Assembly (NCBI RefSeq): GCF_000507185.2
Contig: NZ_AYTM02000002.1
Location: 271,501 to 335,500, forward strand
DNA length: 64,000 nt
Source of the DNA: Pseudomonas syringae KCTC 12500
GTDB taxonomy: Bacteria; Pseudomonadota; Gammaproteobacteria; Pseudomonadales; Pseudomonadaceae
Direction of reading: 5' to 3'
Position numbers and translations under genes: made by a program. Positions 36,550 to 44,646 of the stretch are shown one piece after another (the first letter of the stretch is position 1; each line of letters begins with the position of its first letter). The notes under the pieces are model-generated. The model had not been told where the DNA came from. It searched no databases and saw nothing but the letters and a program-made list of their open reading frames with translations.

Positions 36550-37070
36550 TGTTGCGCTATTCGTTGCTTCTTCTGAGCCAAGGCATCGAGCTTTTTTAGA
36601 TAGTCGACCTCCATCCGCAGTTGCTTCACCTCGGCAAGCAACTCGTCACGCGAGCGCGATTCATCGTCGATTGAGGGGGCGTTCACAGGCGGAAGTGCAG
36701 TCGTCATCTTTCTTGGGCGTCCGGCTTTTGTGGGTGGCTTGGAGGAGGCATCAAAGGCCCCTTCTTCATAATGGCGCTGCCATAGACCGATGATGCCGAA
36801 CTGACGGATATCGAACAAGGCCGCTGTCTGGCGCAGAGATAAACGCTCATCATGCATGCGCTTCAAAACAGTCAGCTTGAACTCGTCACTGTAGCGCTGG
36901 CGTTTTTTCTCTTGCAGGCCCGCTACGCCATGAATCTGATAGGCCGCAACCCACTGCCTAAGGCAGGAAAAATCCACATCGTGGCGATGCGCAACATCCC
37001 TCAAACCTGCCTTGCCAGCACAATACTCTTTCACGGCTGCGAGTTTTGCCTGCTCTGTATATTTACCCAT
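36531..37070 (-). CDS. IS150-type transposase OrfA (helix-turn-helix)
   Basis: 179 residues from ATG 37070, with a perfect GGAGGCGTC ribosome site; the open frame runs further up to 37193 but leaves the IS. Two helix-turn-helix units (YTEQAKLAAVKEYCAGKAGL and YSDEFKLTVLKRMHDERLSL) are followed by a leucine-zipper-like coiled coil (LLAEVKQLRMEVDYLKKLDA) and a lysine-rich tail. Near the end AAAAAG (36543-36548 on the minus strand) is the probable slip site to reach orfB. It binds the IS ends. Confidence 0.88.
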   Translation of the reverse strand: MGKYTEQAKLAAVKEYCAGKAGLRDVAHRHDVDFSCLRQWVAAYQIHGVAGLQEKKRQRYSDEFKLTVLKRMHDERLSLRQTAALFDIRQFGIIGLWQRHYEEGAFDASSKPPTKAGRPRKMTTALPPVNAPSIDDESRSRDELLAEVKQLRMEVDYLKKLDALAQKKQRIAQQKKRKS

Positions 37071-37595
37071 GACGCCTCCAAAGGTTGCATCCAACCTTCG
37101 GGGGTCACACCATTTCCGGTGGGTAGCTGGCTTGCGCCGACAGCAGCCCCAGTGAAGCCCTGCCCGACTGCACCAGGCTGATGGCGTCGCCATGCTCGGC
37201 GAACACGCATTCCATTTCCAGCTCTGGAAAACGTTGATCGAGCTCGGTCATCAGCCGTTCGAAATCGGCAAACTGGTTGGCATCCGACAGCACCAGCGTC
37301 AGCCGTGGCTCGACACCTGCCGCAAGCCGCGCCGCCGCGCGACGCAGCCGGTCCGAGGCGCACAGCAGATCATCGACACGGCCCAGCATGACCCTCCCCG
37401 CTTCGGTCAGGACCGGTTGCCTGGAAGAGCGATCGAACAGCTCCAGCCCCAGATCGATTTCCAGGCGGGCGATCGCTTCACTGATGGTCGATTGACTCTT
37501 GCCCAGACGGCGTGCGGCCGCGCTGAACGAACCCAGCGCGGCAATCTGGGCGAAGGCTTCCAGGGCTTCTGGCGAATAACTCATGGCGCTCTCAT

Positions 37596-37610
37596 ATCGG
37601 TTTAACCGAT
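37596..37610. promoter_or_regulatory. LysR-type operator between lysR and the PACE gene
   Basis: ATCGGTTTAACCGAT is a perfect 15-bp inverted repeat with the T-N11-A core typical of LysR proteins, 11 bases before the lysR start and 73 bases before the PACE gene. It remains intact although the regulator gene is interrupted. Confidence 0.75.
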
Positions 37611-37683
37611 GGTATTGATTTTCAACTTAACGTAAACACCGATGATAATACCGCCATCAATCATCACCAAGGGCAGCGTAGTC

Positions 37684-38166
37684 ATGAGTAACAGCCAACC
37701 GCACATCGACCGGCAACCCGGCGTCGCCAGCAAAACCCTGCGTGAGCGGGCGATGCATGCCGCGCTGTTCGAGATCGGCGGTGTGATTCTGGTCGCACCA
37801 CTGCTGGCCTGGCTGATGGACCAGTCGCTGGCGATGATGGGCGCCATGACGGTGATGATCTCGACCATCGCCATGCTGTGGAACATGACCTACAACGCGC
37901 TGTTCGACCGCCTGCGCAACCGCTACGGATTTACCATGAGCCTGACGGTCCGCGTCCTGCACGCAACGGGTTTCGAAGCCGGACTGATTCTGGCCGTGGT
38001 GCCGCTGGCCGCATGGTGGCTGACGATCAGCCTGATGGAAGCGTTCTGGCTGGACATCGGTCTGCTGCTGATGTTTCTGCCCTATACCCTGCTGTTCAAC
38101 TGGGCTTACGACACGCTGCGTGAACGCCTGGTACAGCGACGGGCGTCCAGGTGTGAGGTGCTTTGA
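37684..38166 (+). CDS. PACE-family (AceI-like) multidrug efflux protein
   Basis: 160 residues from ATG 37684; the frame is open from 37642. It has four membrane segments in two repeated halves, each with the bacterial transmembrane pair signature (HAALFEIGGVILVAPLLAWL; HATGFEAGLILAVVPLAAWW), including the Glu in FEIGG that in AceI is needed for proton-coupled transport. PACE proteins export biocides such as chlorhexidine and probably polyamines. The AceI gene of Acinetobacter is activated by a divergent LysR regulator (AceR); here that regulator is broken. Confidence 0.85.
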   Translation: MSNSQPHIDRQPGVASKTLRERAMHAALFEIGGVILVAPLLAWLMDQSLAMMGAMTVMISTIAMLWNMTYNALFDRLRNRYGFTMSLTVRVLHATGFEAGLILAVVPLAAWWLTISLMEAFWLDIGLLLMFLPYTLLFNWAYDTLRERLVQRRASRCEVL

Positions 38167-38241
38167 GAAAACGGGTTTGCGCGGACACTTGGGAGTCTGC
38201 ACTGTTAGTATGTGCGAACGTCGTACAGCCAGAAGAAACCT

Positions 38242-39567
38242 ATGAATCTGACCAAGCTTTGCCTTAAGAACTATCGTCGCTTTGCCGAGTTTGATATCGA
38301 ATTCGATCCGCAATTGACGGTAATTTCCGCACGCAACGGGCAGGGCAAGACGTCGGTTCTTGAAGCCATTGTTGCCGCTCTGGGCCCCTTCGTTGGTTCA
38401 TTTGATCAGGGAGTGTCCAAGCATATCGAGCGCACTGACGCCCGTTATGCGCGGGTAGGGGAAGGTTTTGAAAGCGAGCAGCAATTTCCAGTGATCATCA
38501 ATGCAGAAATGTCCAACCCTGCGAAGCGTTGGCAACGAGCGCTTAACGGTCCCAAGAGCCGAACTACCACCAAACAAGCCGAGCCGCTAGCGGCATGGGG
38601 GAAAGAACTTCAGTCAATGCTGCGCAGCGATTCGGCGACTTCATTGCCTGTTGTGCGCTATTACAGTTCGAGGCGACTCTGGGTCAGTCATAAAAATGTG
38701 TCCAGCAAAGCGATCCTGACCGAGAGTCGCACTGCCGGTTACGAAGATTGCCTGTCCGCGTTCTCTACTTATGTGCAGTTACAGGAGTGGATGAGAAAGG
38801 CGACCCTGGCCGTCATTCAACAAAAACAGCAGCCCGGCTACGAGCATTCCAATCTTGAGCCTCGCTTGCAGGGCATTAGAGACGCAGTGAACGAGGTGAT
38901 GGCTGAAGAAGGCTGGAGCGACTTCCATTACAGTCTGACGTTTGAAGAGCTGTCCATGTTTCATGCCGATCACTCTGCACTGCCACTGAGTCTGCTGAGT
39001 GATGGTGTGCGCGCCATGATTACGCTGGTTGCTGATCTGGCGCTGCGTTGTTCTCGCCTGAATGGCCACCTCAAAGAGCAGGCCTCTCTGCAGACAACGG
39101 GCATTGTATTGATCGATGAAGTCGATTTGCACTTGCATCCGGCCTGGCAACAACGTGTGGTTGCCAGCCTTCGCAAAGCGTTCCCGAAAATCCAGTTCAT
39201 TGTAAGCACGCACAGCCCGCAGGTACTTTCGACGGTAAAGCGCGAATGCATACGTATGGTATTTCAGGACGCAAATGAAAACTGGCAAGCTGCGTGCCCT
39301 CCGCAGGAAGTCAAAGGCGTTGAAAGCGCTGTTGCGCTCAACGACATCATGGGTGTGAATCCCATTCCGCCTGTAGATGAAGCACTTTGGGTGTCCGAAT
39401 ACACCGCAGAAATCGAGAGCGGTACGCATGAGGATCGCAACGGCCTGGCTCTGCGCAAAAAACTGCTCGATTTTTATGGAGCACAGCATCAAGTGATTCT
39501 GGACGCTGACAGGCTGATCCGCTTTCAGGCGTTCAAATTGCAAAAACACTCGAACACCGAGGGCTGA
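38242..39567 (+). CDS. ptuA: Septu anti-phage system ATPase PtuA
   Basis: 441 residues from ATG 38242 (AGAAG upstream); a GTG at 38212 is possible. SMC/RecF-like AAA ATPase: N-terminal LCLKNYRRFAEFDIEFD, Walker A ARNGQGKTS (Lys36), signature LSLLSDGVRAMI, Walker B TGIVLIDEVDLHLHP and switch VSTHSPQVLS. The C-terminal 100 residues (VNPIPPVDEALW onward) match the PtuA type. It is five bases from an HNH nuclease gene, the two-gene Septu layout. Known PtuA forms a multimer that holds PtuB and, on phage infection and NTP depletion, frees nuclease action. Function is inferred from family and order. Confidence 0.85.
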   Translation: MNLTKLCLKNYRRFAEFDIEFDPQLTVISARNGQGKTSVLEAIVAALGPFVGSFDQGVSKHIERTDARYARVGEGFESEQQFPVIINAEMSNPAKRWQRALNGPKSRTTTKQAEPLAAWGKELQSMLRSDSATSLPVVRYYSSRRLWVSHKNVSSKAILTESRTAGYEDCLSAFSTYVQLQEWMRKATLAVIQQKQQPGYEHSNLEPRLQGIRDAVNEVMAEEGWSDFHYSLTFEELSMFHADHSALPLSLLSDGVRAMITLVADLALRCSRLNGHLKEQASLQTTGIVLIDEVDLHLHPAWQQRVVASLRKAFPKIQFIVSTHSPQVLSTVKRECIRMVFQDANENWQAACPPQEVKGVESAVALNDIMGVNPIPPVDEALWVSEYTAEIESGTHEDRNGLALRKKLLDFYGAQHQVILDADRLIRFQAFKLQKHSNTEG

Positions 39568-39572
39568 CTGTC

Positions 39573-40253
39573 GTGCTCAAACTGGATCGTGCCTCTGTAG
39601 ACGCCCCTCCCTGCCTCGCCGACTATGATCATCCGACTCACACATGGTCAGATTTTCGCGGAACCTGCAAGAAACAGCTGCGCGTTGCGCTGGTGCAGCT
39701 ACAAGGCATCCCGGGTATTACCACAGAAGAAGCCACCGAGTATGGCGTCCGATGCGCATATTGCGAGACGCGTATTCTTCACGAAGGGCATATTGAACAT
39801 TTTCGACGCAAGAACCGGGATCACTATCCTGAATTGACGTTCGACTGGAGCAATCTGTTTCTGGCATGTGGTAGCACGACGCATTGTGGACACCACAAAG
39901 ACCGGCGGACGACATTGCCATACGACCCGAATGTGCTTATCAAACCTGATGAGCACGAATCTGAGTATTACCTTTACTTCCACTCCTCTGGCAAAGTGCA
40001 CGCCCGCAATCACTTGAATGCCGAAGAGAATCACCGTGCCACGGAGACCATTCGCGTGTTCGGCCTGCATGAACCGGCGCTTGAGGGCGCCAGGGCCAAC
40101 GCCGTGCGCAGCTACCGCAAGATGCACGATGCAGATCTGTGCGAGATAGCTTCGTGGTCGGACGCTGACCGTGGCGAGTATTTCCGGCAAGAGATTGAAG
40201 CCACCCGCTGGCTTCCTTACGCTACGACGATCCGACACTTCTTACAGAAGTGA
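39573..40253 (+). CDS. ptuB: Septu anti-phage system HNH nuclease PtuB
   Basis: 226 residues from GTG 39573 with GAGGG upstream. The TIGR02646-type HNH endonuclease is clear: zinc Cys61-x-x-Cys64 in GVRCAYCETR, the HNH start GHIEHFRRKN (His73, His76), Asn94 in DWSNLFLACG, and the second zinc pair CGSTTHCGHHKD. A family member also serves as effector in retron Ec78, but no reverse transcriptase or retron RNA gene is adjacent, so this is a plain Septu. It probably cleaves nucleic acid on infection. Coupled to ptuA. Confidence 0.85.
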   Translation: MLKLDRASVDAPPCLADYDHPTHTWSDFRGTCKKQLRVALVQLQGIPGITTEEATEYGVRCAYCETRILHEGHIEHFRRKNRDHYPELTFDWSNLFLACGSTTHCGHHKDRRTTLPYDPNVLIKPDEHESEYYLYFHSSGKVHARNHLNAEENHRATETIRVFGLHEPALEGARANAVRSYRKMHDADLCEIASWSDADRGEYFRQEIEATRWLPYATTIRHFLQK

Positions 40254-40352
40254 GAACGATGTTTCTTCAGCCCCCTGCTTTCTCACTGGATTATCAAACT
40301 GCCCCCAGAGCACACTGTCCGCCTCGGATTAAAACGGCAAGGACCCCGACCC

Positions 40353-41183
40353 ATGACTGAAATAATAAAACTGGCGGCGTTCAGCGATGGCGATCGCGGT
40401 GGCAATCCGGCAGGTGTGTGGATTGGCGATGCGTTACCCGAGGATGCCGTCATGCAGCAGATTGCCGCAGACATCGGTTTTTCCGAAACAGCGTTTGCTG
40501 CGCCTGTCGAAGGCGGCTGGCGGGTGCGGTATTTCTCGCCGCTGGCAGAAGTACCGTTTTGCGGGCACGCGACCATCGCCCTGGGCGCAGCGCTGGCGGC
40601 GCAGCAAGGCGATGGCGTGTTTCAGCTGACACTCAATCAGGCGCAGATTACGGTCGAGGGTCACGCACAGGGCTCGCTGACGTCGGCGGCGCTGCAATCG
40701 CCACCCACGTTCAGCAAGCCGGTCAGTGTGCCGTTGCTGGAAGAGGCATTGGCGCTGTTCGGCTATAACCATGCCGATCTGGATGAGCGCATTACCCCCG
40801 CGCATATCAATGGCGGTGCCGGGCATCTGCTGCTGGCGCTGAACAGCCGCGAAAAGCTCAAGGCCATGCGCTACGACCAGCAGACGGGTCACGACCTGAT
40901 GGTCCGTGAAGGCTGGGCGACGATTCTGCTGGTGTGGGCCGAGACCGATCAGTTGTTTCACACCCGCAATCCGTTTGCGTTCGGCGGCGTCTACGAAGAC
41001 CCGGCCACCGGCGCGGCCACGGCAGCGCTGGGCGGCTATCTGCGTGATATCGGCTGGCCGCATGGCGGTTTGATAGACATTATTCAGGGCGAGGACATGG
41101 GCAGCCCATCGCGTCTGCGCGCCGAAATCCCGCAGCAACCGGGAAGCTCGATCCGGGTGTCGGGGATGGCGCGCAGGTTGTAA
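40353..41183 (+). CDS. PhzF-family isomerase-like protein
   Basis: 276 residues, ATG 40353 preceded by AAGGACC. The two-domain PhzF fold is visible: FSDGDRGGNPAGVWIGDALP, the catalytic Glu in DIGFSETAF, EVPFCGHATIALGAAL, and the closing YEDPATGAATAALGGYL block. PhzF enzymes isomerise dihydro-hydroxyanthranilate or act on related small acids; this one is outside any phenazine cluster, so its substrate is unknown. It is convergent with the MFS gene, six bases apart. Confidence 0.9.
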   Translation: MTEIIKLAAFSDGDRGGNPAGVWIGDALPEDAVMQQIAADIGFSETAFAAPVEGGWRVRYFSPLAEVPFCGHATIALGAALAAQQGDGVFQLTLNQAQITVEGHAQGSLTSAALQSPPTFSKPVSVPLLEEALALFGYNHADLDERITPAHINGGAGHLLLALNSREKLKAMRYDQQTGHDLMVREGWATILLVWAETDQLFHTRNPFAFGGVYEDPATGAATAALGGYLRDIGWPHGGLIDIIQGEDMGSPSRLRAEIPQQPGSSIRVSGMARRL

Positions 41184-41189
41184 TACCGA

Positions 41190-42341
41190 TCAGGTCCTGA
41201 GTTTGCTGCCCCCGATCGCCACGCCCACCAGCATCACGGCAACGATCATGAACGCCAGCTCAAGACTGCTGACATGGGCAATGAAACCGATTGCCGCAGG
41301 ACCGATCAGAATCCCGGCGTAACCGACTGTGGTAATGGCCGGGATTGCCACGCTTTCAGGCATGGTCTTCTGCCGACCGGCTGCGCTGTAGCAGACCGGA
41401 ACAATGTTCGAGCAACCCGCCCCCACCAATGCATACCCCAGCAGCGCCGCCTGCCAGAACGGGATCAATGTCGCGACGGCCAGGCCCGCCGCGGCACACA
41501 GTCCGCCGAGAATGATCACTCGATTGGAGCCGACGCGTTTTACCACTGCATCGCCAAACAGCCGTCCAAGGGTCATGGTCGCGGCGAATACCGCGTAACC
41601 CAGCCCGGCATAGGAAGGCTCGACACCACGCAACGAGGTCAGGAATACCGCGCTCCAGTCGAGCATCGCGCCTTCGGCCAGAAATACGGTGAAACACAGC
41701 AGGCCGATGAACAGCACCACGCCACGCGGGATTGCAAAGGCTGGCCCATCGGCCGGACTGCCGTAAGGCAACAGATTCGGCGCCGCTTTGGCCAGCGCGA
41801 CCAACGTCAGGAAGACCACGATCAGCATCGCCGTGAATGGCGAGATACCCAGGCTGAGCAAACCGGCGACGCCCGCTGCACCGACAATCCCGCCAAGGCT
41901 GAACAGGCCGTGAAACCCCGACATCATGGTCTTGCCGCTGGCGCGCTCGACAATTACCGCCTGCACGTTGGCCGTGCAGTCCACTCCGCCCATGCTCGCG
42001 CCAAACAGAAACAGCGTGGCGATCAATAGCGGCAGACTGGAAATCGTCGCCAGCAGCGGCAGGCACAGGCAGATCAACAGCGTCGAACACACCAGCAGAC
42101 GCCGACAGCCAAAGCGCGCCGCCAGTGCTCCCGCCAGCGGCATCGAAATGATCGAGCCCACCCCCAGACACAGCAACAAGAGCCCAAGCGTGCCCTCATC
42201 AAGGTCCATCCGCTGTTTGACGTAAGGCACCAGCGGCGCCCACGAGGCCACGCTGAAACCGGCAATGAAAAACGCGATACGCGTCGAAGACTGCTCCGCC
42301 CGAGCCTTGGCATCCTGGGCTGCGGTGCTGAAAGAGGTCAT
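41190..42341 (-). CDS. MFS transporter (YbjJ-like)
   Basis: 383 residues from ATG 42341 with AAGGAGC upstream. It has about 12 membrane segments; the N-terminal half has GFSVASWAPLVPYVKQRMDL and a conserved loop AARFGCRRLL between segments 2 and 3. It resembles the YbjJ/fucose-permease-like branch of the major facilitator superfamily. No substrate can be assigned. It faces away from the divergent EamA gene. Confidence 0.87.
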   Translation of the reverse strand: MTSFSTAAQDAKARAEQSSTRIAFFIAGFSVASWAPLVPYVKQRMDLDEGTLGLLLLCLGVGSIISMPLAGALAARFGCRRLLVCSTLLICLCLPLLATISSLPLLIATLFLFGASMGGVDCTANVQAVIVERASGKTMMSGFHGLFSLGGIVGAAGVAGLLSLGISPFTAMLIVVFLTLVALAKAAPNLLPYGSPADGPAFAIPRGVVLFIGLLCFTVFLAEGAMLDWSAVFLTSLRGVEPSYAGLGYAVFAATMTLGRLFGDAVVKRVGSNRVIILGGLCAAAGLAVATLIPFWQAALLGYALVGAGCSNIVPVCYSAAGRQKTMPESVAIPAITTVGYAGILIGPAAIGFIAHVSSLELAFMIVAVMLVGVAIGGSKLRT

Positions 42342-42565
42342 GTATGCTCCTTGTAATTTACCGAGTACGGTCACACCGGCCAGCGCGACAGCCTAACAAA
42401 TCTGATCGGTTAGCCAAAACCTCTGATGCACTTGGAAAGGGCTCGTTCCATCGCCGTGCAGAGGCCGTCTGATTTGCAGCTTTTTGCACCTCAGGCCAGT
42501 AGACTGGCGACCACGCGCACCAGACAGGTGCGCAATCTGTCGAATCAGCTGTTGCGGAGGCCGTT

Positions 42566-43450
42566 GTGTACAAAGGTGTCGTGCTGTCGGTCCTGGCGTC
42601 TACGCTGTTCGGGGTCATGTATTTCTATACGTCACTGATGACCCCGCTCGACGGCGAAGAAATCTTCGGCTGGCGCATGCTGCTCACCGTGCCCTGCGCG
42701 ACGCTGTTCATGCTGGTCAGCGGTGACTGGCGGCGAGTCCGCGAAGTGGCTGTCCGACTCAGGCAGCAACCGCTGCTGATCTTCGCGCTGCTGCTGTCTT
42801 CGGTGCTGCTTGGTGCGCAGTTGCTGATCTTCATGTGGGCACCGCTGCACGGGCGCAGTCTGGAGGTGTCGCTGGGCTATTTCCTGCTGCCGCTGAGCAT
42901 GATTCTCACCGGCCGCGTGGTGTATGGCGAGCACCTCTCCTACTTGCAGAAAGTCGCTGCGGTGTTTGCCATGATCGGCGTGGCGCATGAGCTGTGGCGG
43001 CTGGGCAGTTTCTCCTGGGAAACCCTGCTGGTCGCGGGCGGCTATCCGCTGTACTTCGTGCTGCGTCGCACGCTCAAGACCGATCACCTCGGCGGGCTCT
43101 GGTTCGACATGCTGCTGATGCTGCCCATCGGCCTGTGGTTCATCGCCCACGGCCATCCGCAGGCCATTCAACAGACACCGCTGTTATACCTGCTGATTCC
43201 GCTGCTCGGGGTAATCAGTGCCTCGGCGCTGGTCAGTTACATCCTTGCCAGCCGCCTGCTGCCGTTCAGCCTGTTCGGACTGCTCAGTTATGTCGAGCCG
43301 ATCCTGCTGGTCGGCGTCGCCCTGCTGCTGGGCGAGAGCATCGGTCGCGATGAATGGCTGACGTACCTGCCGATCTGGATGGCCGTCGTGGTCCTGATGA
43401 TCGAAGGCGCCAAGCACATGCGGGCCCAGCGCCGCCGCGATGCGAGCTAA
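42566..43450 (+). CDS. EamA/RarD-family transporter
   Basis: 294 residues, starting at GTG 42566 with GCGGAGG upstream. Ten predicted membrane segments in two EamA halves; the segment GWRMLLTVPCATLFML and the later YGEHLSYLQKVAAVFAMIGV fit RarD-like proteins (drug/metabolite transporter superfamily). The transported compound is unknown. It is convergent with zapE, which ends four bases after it. Confidence 0.85.
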   Translation: MYKGVVLSVLASTLFGVMYFYTSLMTPLDGEEIFGWRMLLTVPCATLFMLVSGDWRRVREVAVRLRQQPLLIFALLLSSVLLGAQLLIFMWAPLHGRSLEVSLGYFLLPLSMILTGRVVYGEHLSYLQKVAAVFAMIGVAHELWRLGSFSWETLLVAGGYPLYFVLRRTLKTDHLGGLWFDMLLMLPIGLWFIAHGHPQAIQQTPLLYLLIPLLGVISASALVSYILASRLLPFSLFGLLSYVEPILLVGVALLLGESIGRDEWLTYLPIWMAVVVLMIEGAKHMRAQRRRDAS

Positions 43451-43453
43451 GCG

Positions 43454-44569
43454 TCAGGACTCGGTGAAACGCTCCAGCTGCATTTCCTGAAGTCGACTGA
43501 GGGTGCGCCGGAAGGCAAACGACAGGTAGCCCTCGGTGTACAGCTCGTCCATCGGCACCGGCGCTTCGACATACAGCGGAATGCGCCGGTCATAGCACTC
43601 GTCGACCAGCGCGATGAAGCGCCGCACGCCATCATCGTTGGGCGACAACTGCGGCAGTTCGCGATCGCCTGCGGTCACCTGCTCGACGCCATCCTCGGTG
43701 CCGCGGGCAATTTTCGCTTCGCGCTGCGCGGCCCCCAGCAGCGGCACCTCGCTGAGCAGAATCACCGAAAAGCGATCACACAAGGCGATGAAATCCATGG
43801 CCGCCAGCGGCTGTTCGCAAAGGTCGCGATAGCGGCACCACACGGCCGTGTCGGAATGCTGAACCACATTGATGCTGCGATAACCGAGCATGACCTGCGA
43901 ATCGTGAACCGGCTGATCCGCGCTCAACGCTTCGAAGATGCCCTGCAAGGCGCTGGGTCGACCGGCTTCGGCAATCCAGTAGCGCTGATGCAGTTGCCCG
44001 GGGTGCAGCCGGTGATCCTCGCCGCCGTCGACGGCCACCACATCCATGTACTTCAGAATGGCCGCAACCGCTGGCAGGAAGCGCTCGCGATTGTGGCCAT
44101 GGCTGTATAACTGCTCCGGTGGCTGGTTGGACGTGCAGACCAGCACCACACCCTCTTCGAACATCACCTGCAGCAGCCCGCCGAGGATCACCGCGTCGCC
44201 GATATCGGTGACGAACAGCTCATCGAAACACATCACCCGCACGTCACGCGCCAGCTCCCTGGCGACCACGGTCAGCGGCTGGGAAGTGCCCATCAACTCG
44301 AACATGCGTTTGTGCACCCAACGCATGAAGTGATGAAAATGCTGACGCCGGGCCGGTACGCTCAGGCTTTCGAAAAAGCGGTCCATCAGCCAGGTCTTGC
44401 CACGTCCGACCGGCCCCCACAGATAAACGCCACGAGCCCGACCGCGAGCGTCGGCCAGCCCCTCATAACACGCCTGCAATTGCCGGGCGGCCTGCAACTG
44501 CGCCTGATCGGGTTGAAAACCACGCTGGACGGCACGTTCGTAGGCTTGCAGAGGAGAGACGGCATCCAT
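43454..44569 (-). CDS. zapE: Cell division AFG1-type ATPase ZapE
   Basis: 371 residues from ATG 44569 (MDAVSPLQAYERAV); an upstream frame to 44632 is not needed. Walker A GPVGRGKTW near residue 50, HFHHFMRWVH, Walker B VMCFDELFVTDIGDA and VCTSNQPPEQLYSHG identify the AFG1/ZapE family. In E. coli ZapE binds FtsZ in late division and under low oxygen. It differs from the longer copy usually beside rplM; pseudomonads may carry two. Monocistronic here. Confidence 0.88.
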   Translation of the reverse strand: MDAVSPLQAYERAVQRGFQPDQAQLQAARQLQACYEGLADARGRARGVYLWGPVGRGKTWLMDRFFESLSVPARRQHFHHFMRWVHKRMFELMGTSQPLTVVARELARDVRVMCFDELFVTDIGDAVILGGLLQVMFEEGVVLVCTSNQPPEQLYSHGHNRERFLPAVAAILKYMDVVAVDGGEDHRLHPGQLHQRYWIAEAGRPSALQGIFEALSADQPVHDSQVMLGYRSINVVQHSDTAVWCRYRDLCEQPLAAMDFIALCDRFSVILLSEVPLLGAAQREAKIARGTEDGVEQVTAGDRELPQLSPNDDGVRRFIALVDECYDRRIPLYVEAPVPMDELYTEGYLSFAFRRTLSRLQEMQLERFTES

Positions 44570-44646
44570 CAGGCACACACCCTTCGCTATCGGAGAAAAG
44601 ACATCCAGCCTATACGAGGCTGCGCCGCGCAACTCATCAACTCAAC

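Larger units (their letters stand above)
35663..37112 (-). mobile_element. IS3-family (IS150-group-like) insertion sequence, 1450 bp
   Basis: The termini are 23-bp inverted repeats TGGT(A/G)TGACCCCCGAAGGT... with one mismatch (35663-35685 and 37090-37112), beginning TG and ending CA as in IS3 elements. A 3-bp direct repeat TTT flanks it (35660-35662 and 37113-37115), and precise removal restores the LysR frame, which fixes the boundaries. It carries orfA and orfB overlapping with a -1 frameshift signal. Both frames and the DDE residues are intact, so it may still transpose. Confidence 0.95.
35247..37584 (-). pseudogene. LysR-family regulator split by an insertion sequence
   Basis: The N-terminal part (ATG 37584 to 37113) has the LysR helix-turn-helix (ALEAFAQIAALGSFSAAARR, then LGKSQSTISEAI) and the start of the effector domain. 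The C-terminal part (35662 to 35247) continues with IGHATIEESADFGLFVSHKH and ends PFAGE. Removing the IS (35663-37112) and one copy of the TTT duplication joins them in frame (ASYPPE-IGHATIEE), giving 294 codons, the usual LysR length. The gene is divergent from a PACE efflux gene, the AceR-AceI arrangement, and a perfect LysR operator remains between them. Confidence 0.93.

Noticed and set aside
35668..37107. Shorter IS ends at TGACCCCCGAAGG with no target duplication
   Set aside because: Extending each end by five bases keeps TG...CA termini, gives a TTT duplication and restores the LysR frame, so 35663-37112 is better.
37071..37193. orfA start outside the IS
   Set aside because: The extra residues derive from the lysR flank; GGAGGCGTC before ATG 37070 is a much better start.
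38167..40253. Retron using the PtuAB effectors
   Set aside because: No reverse transcriptase ORF and no RNA-hairpin locus seen in the 75 bases before ptuA or after ptuB; plain Septu is the simpler reading.
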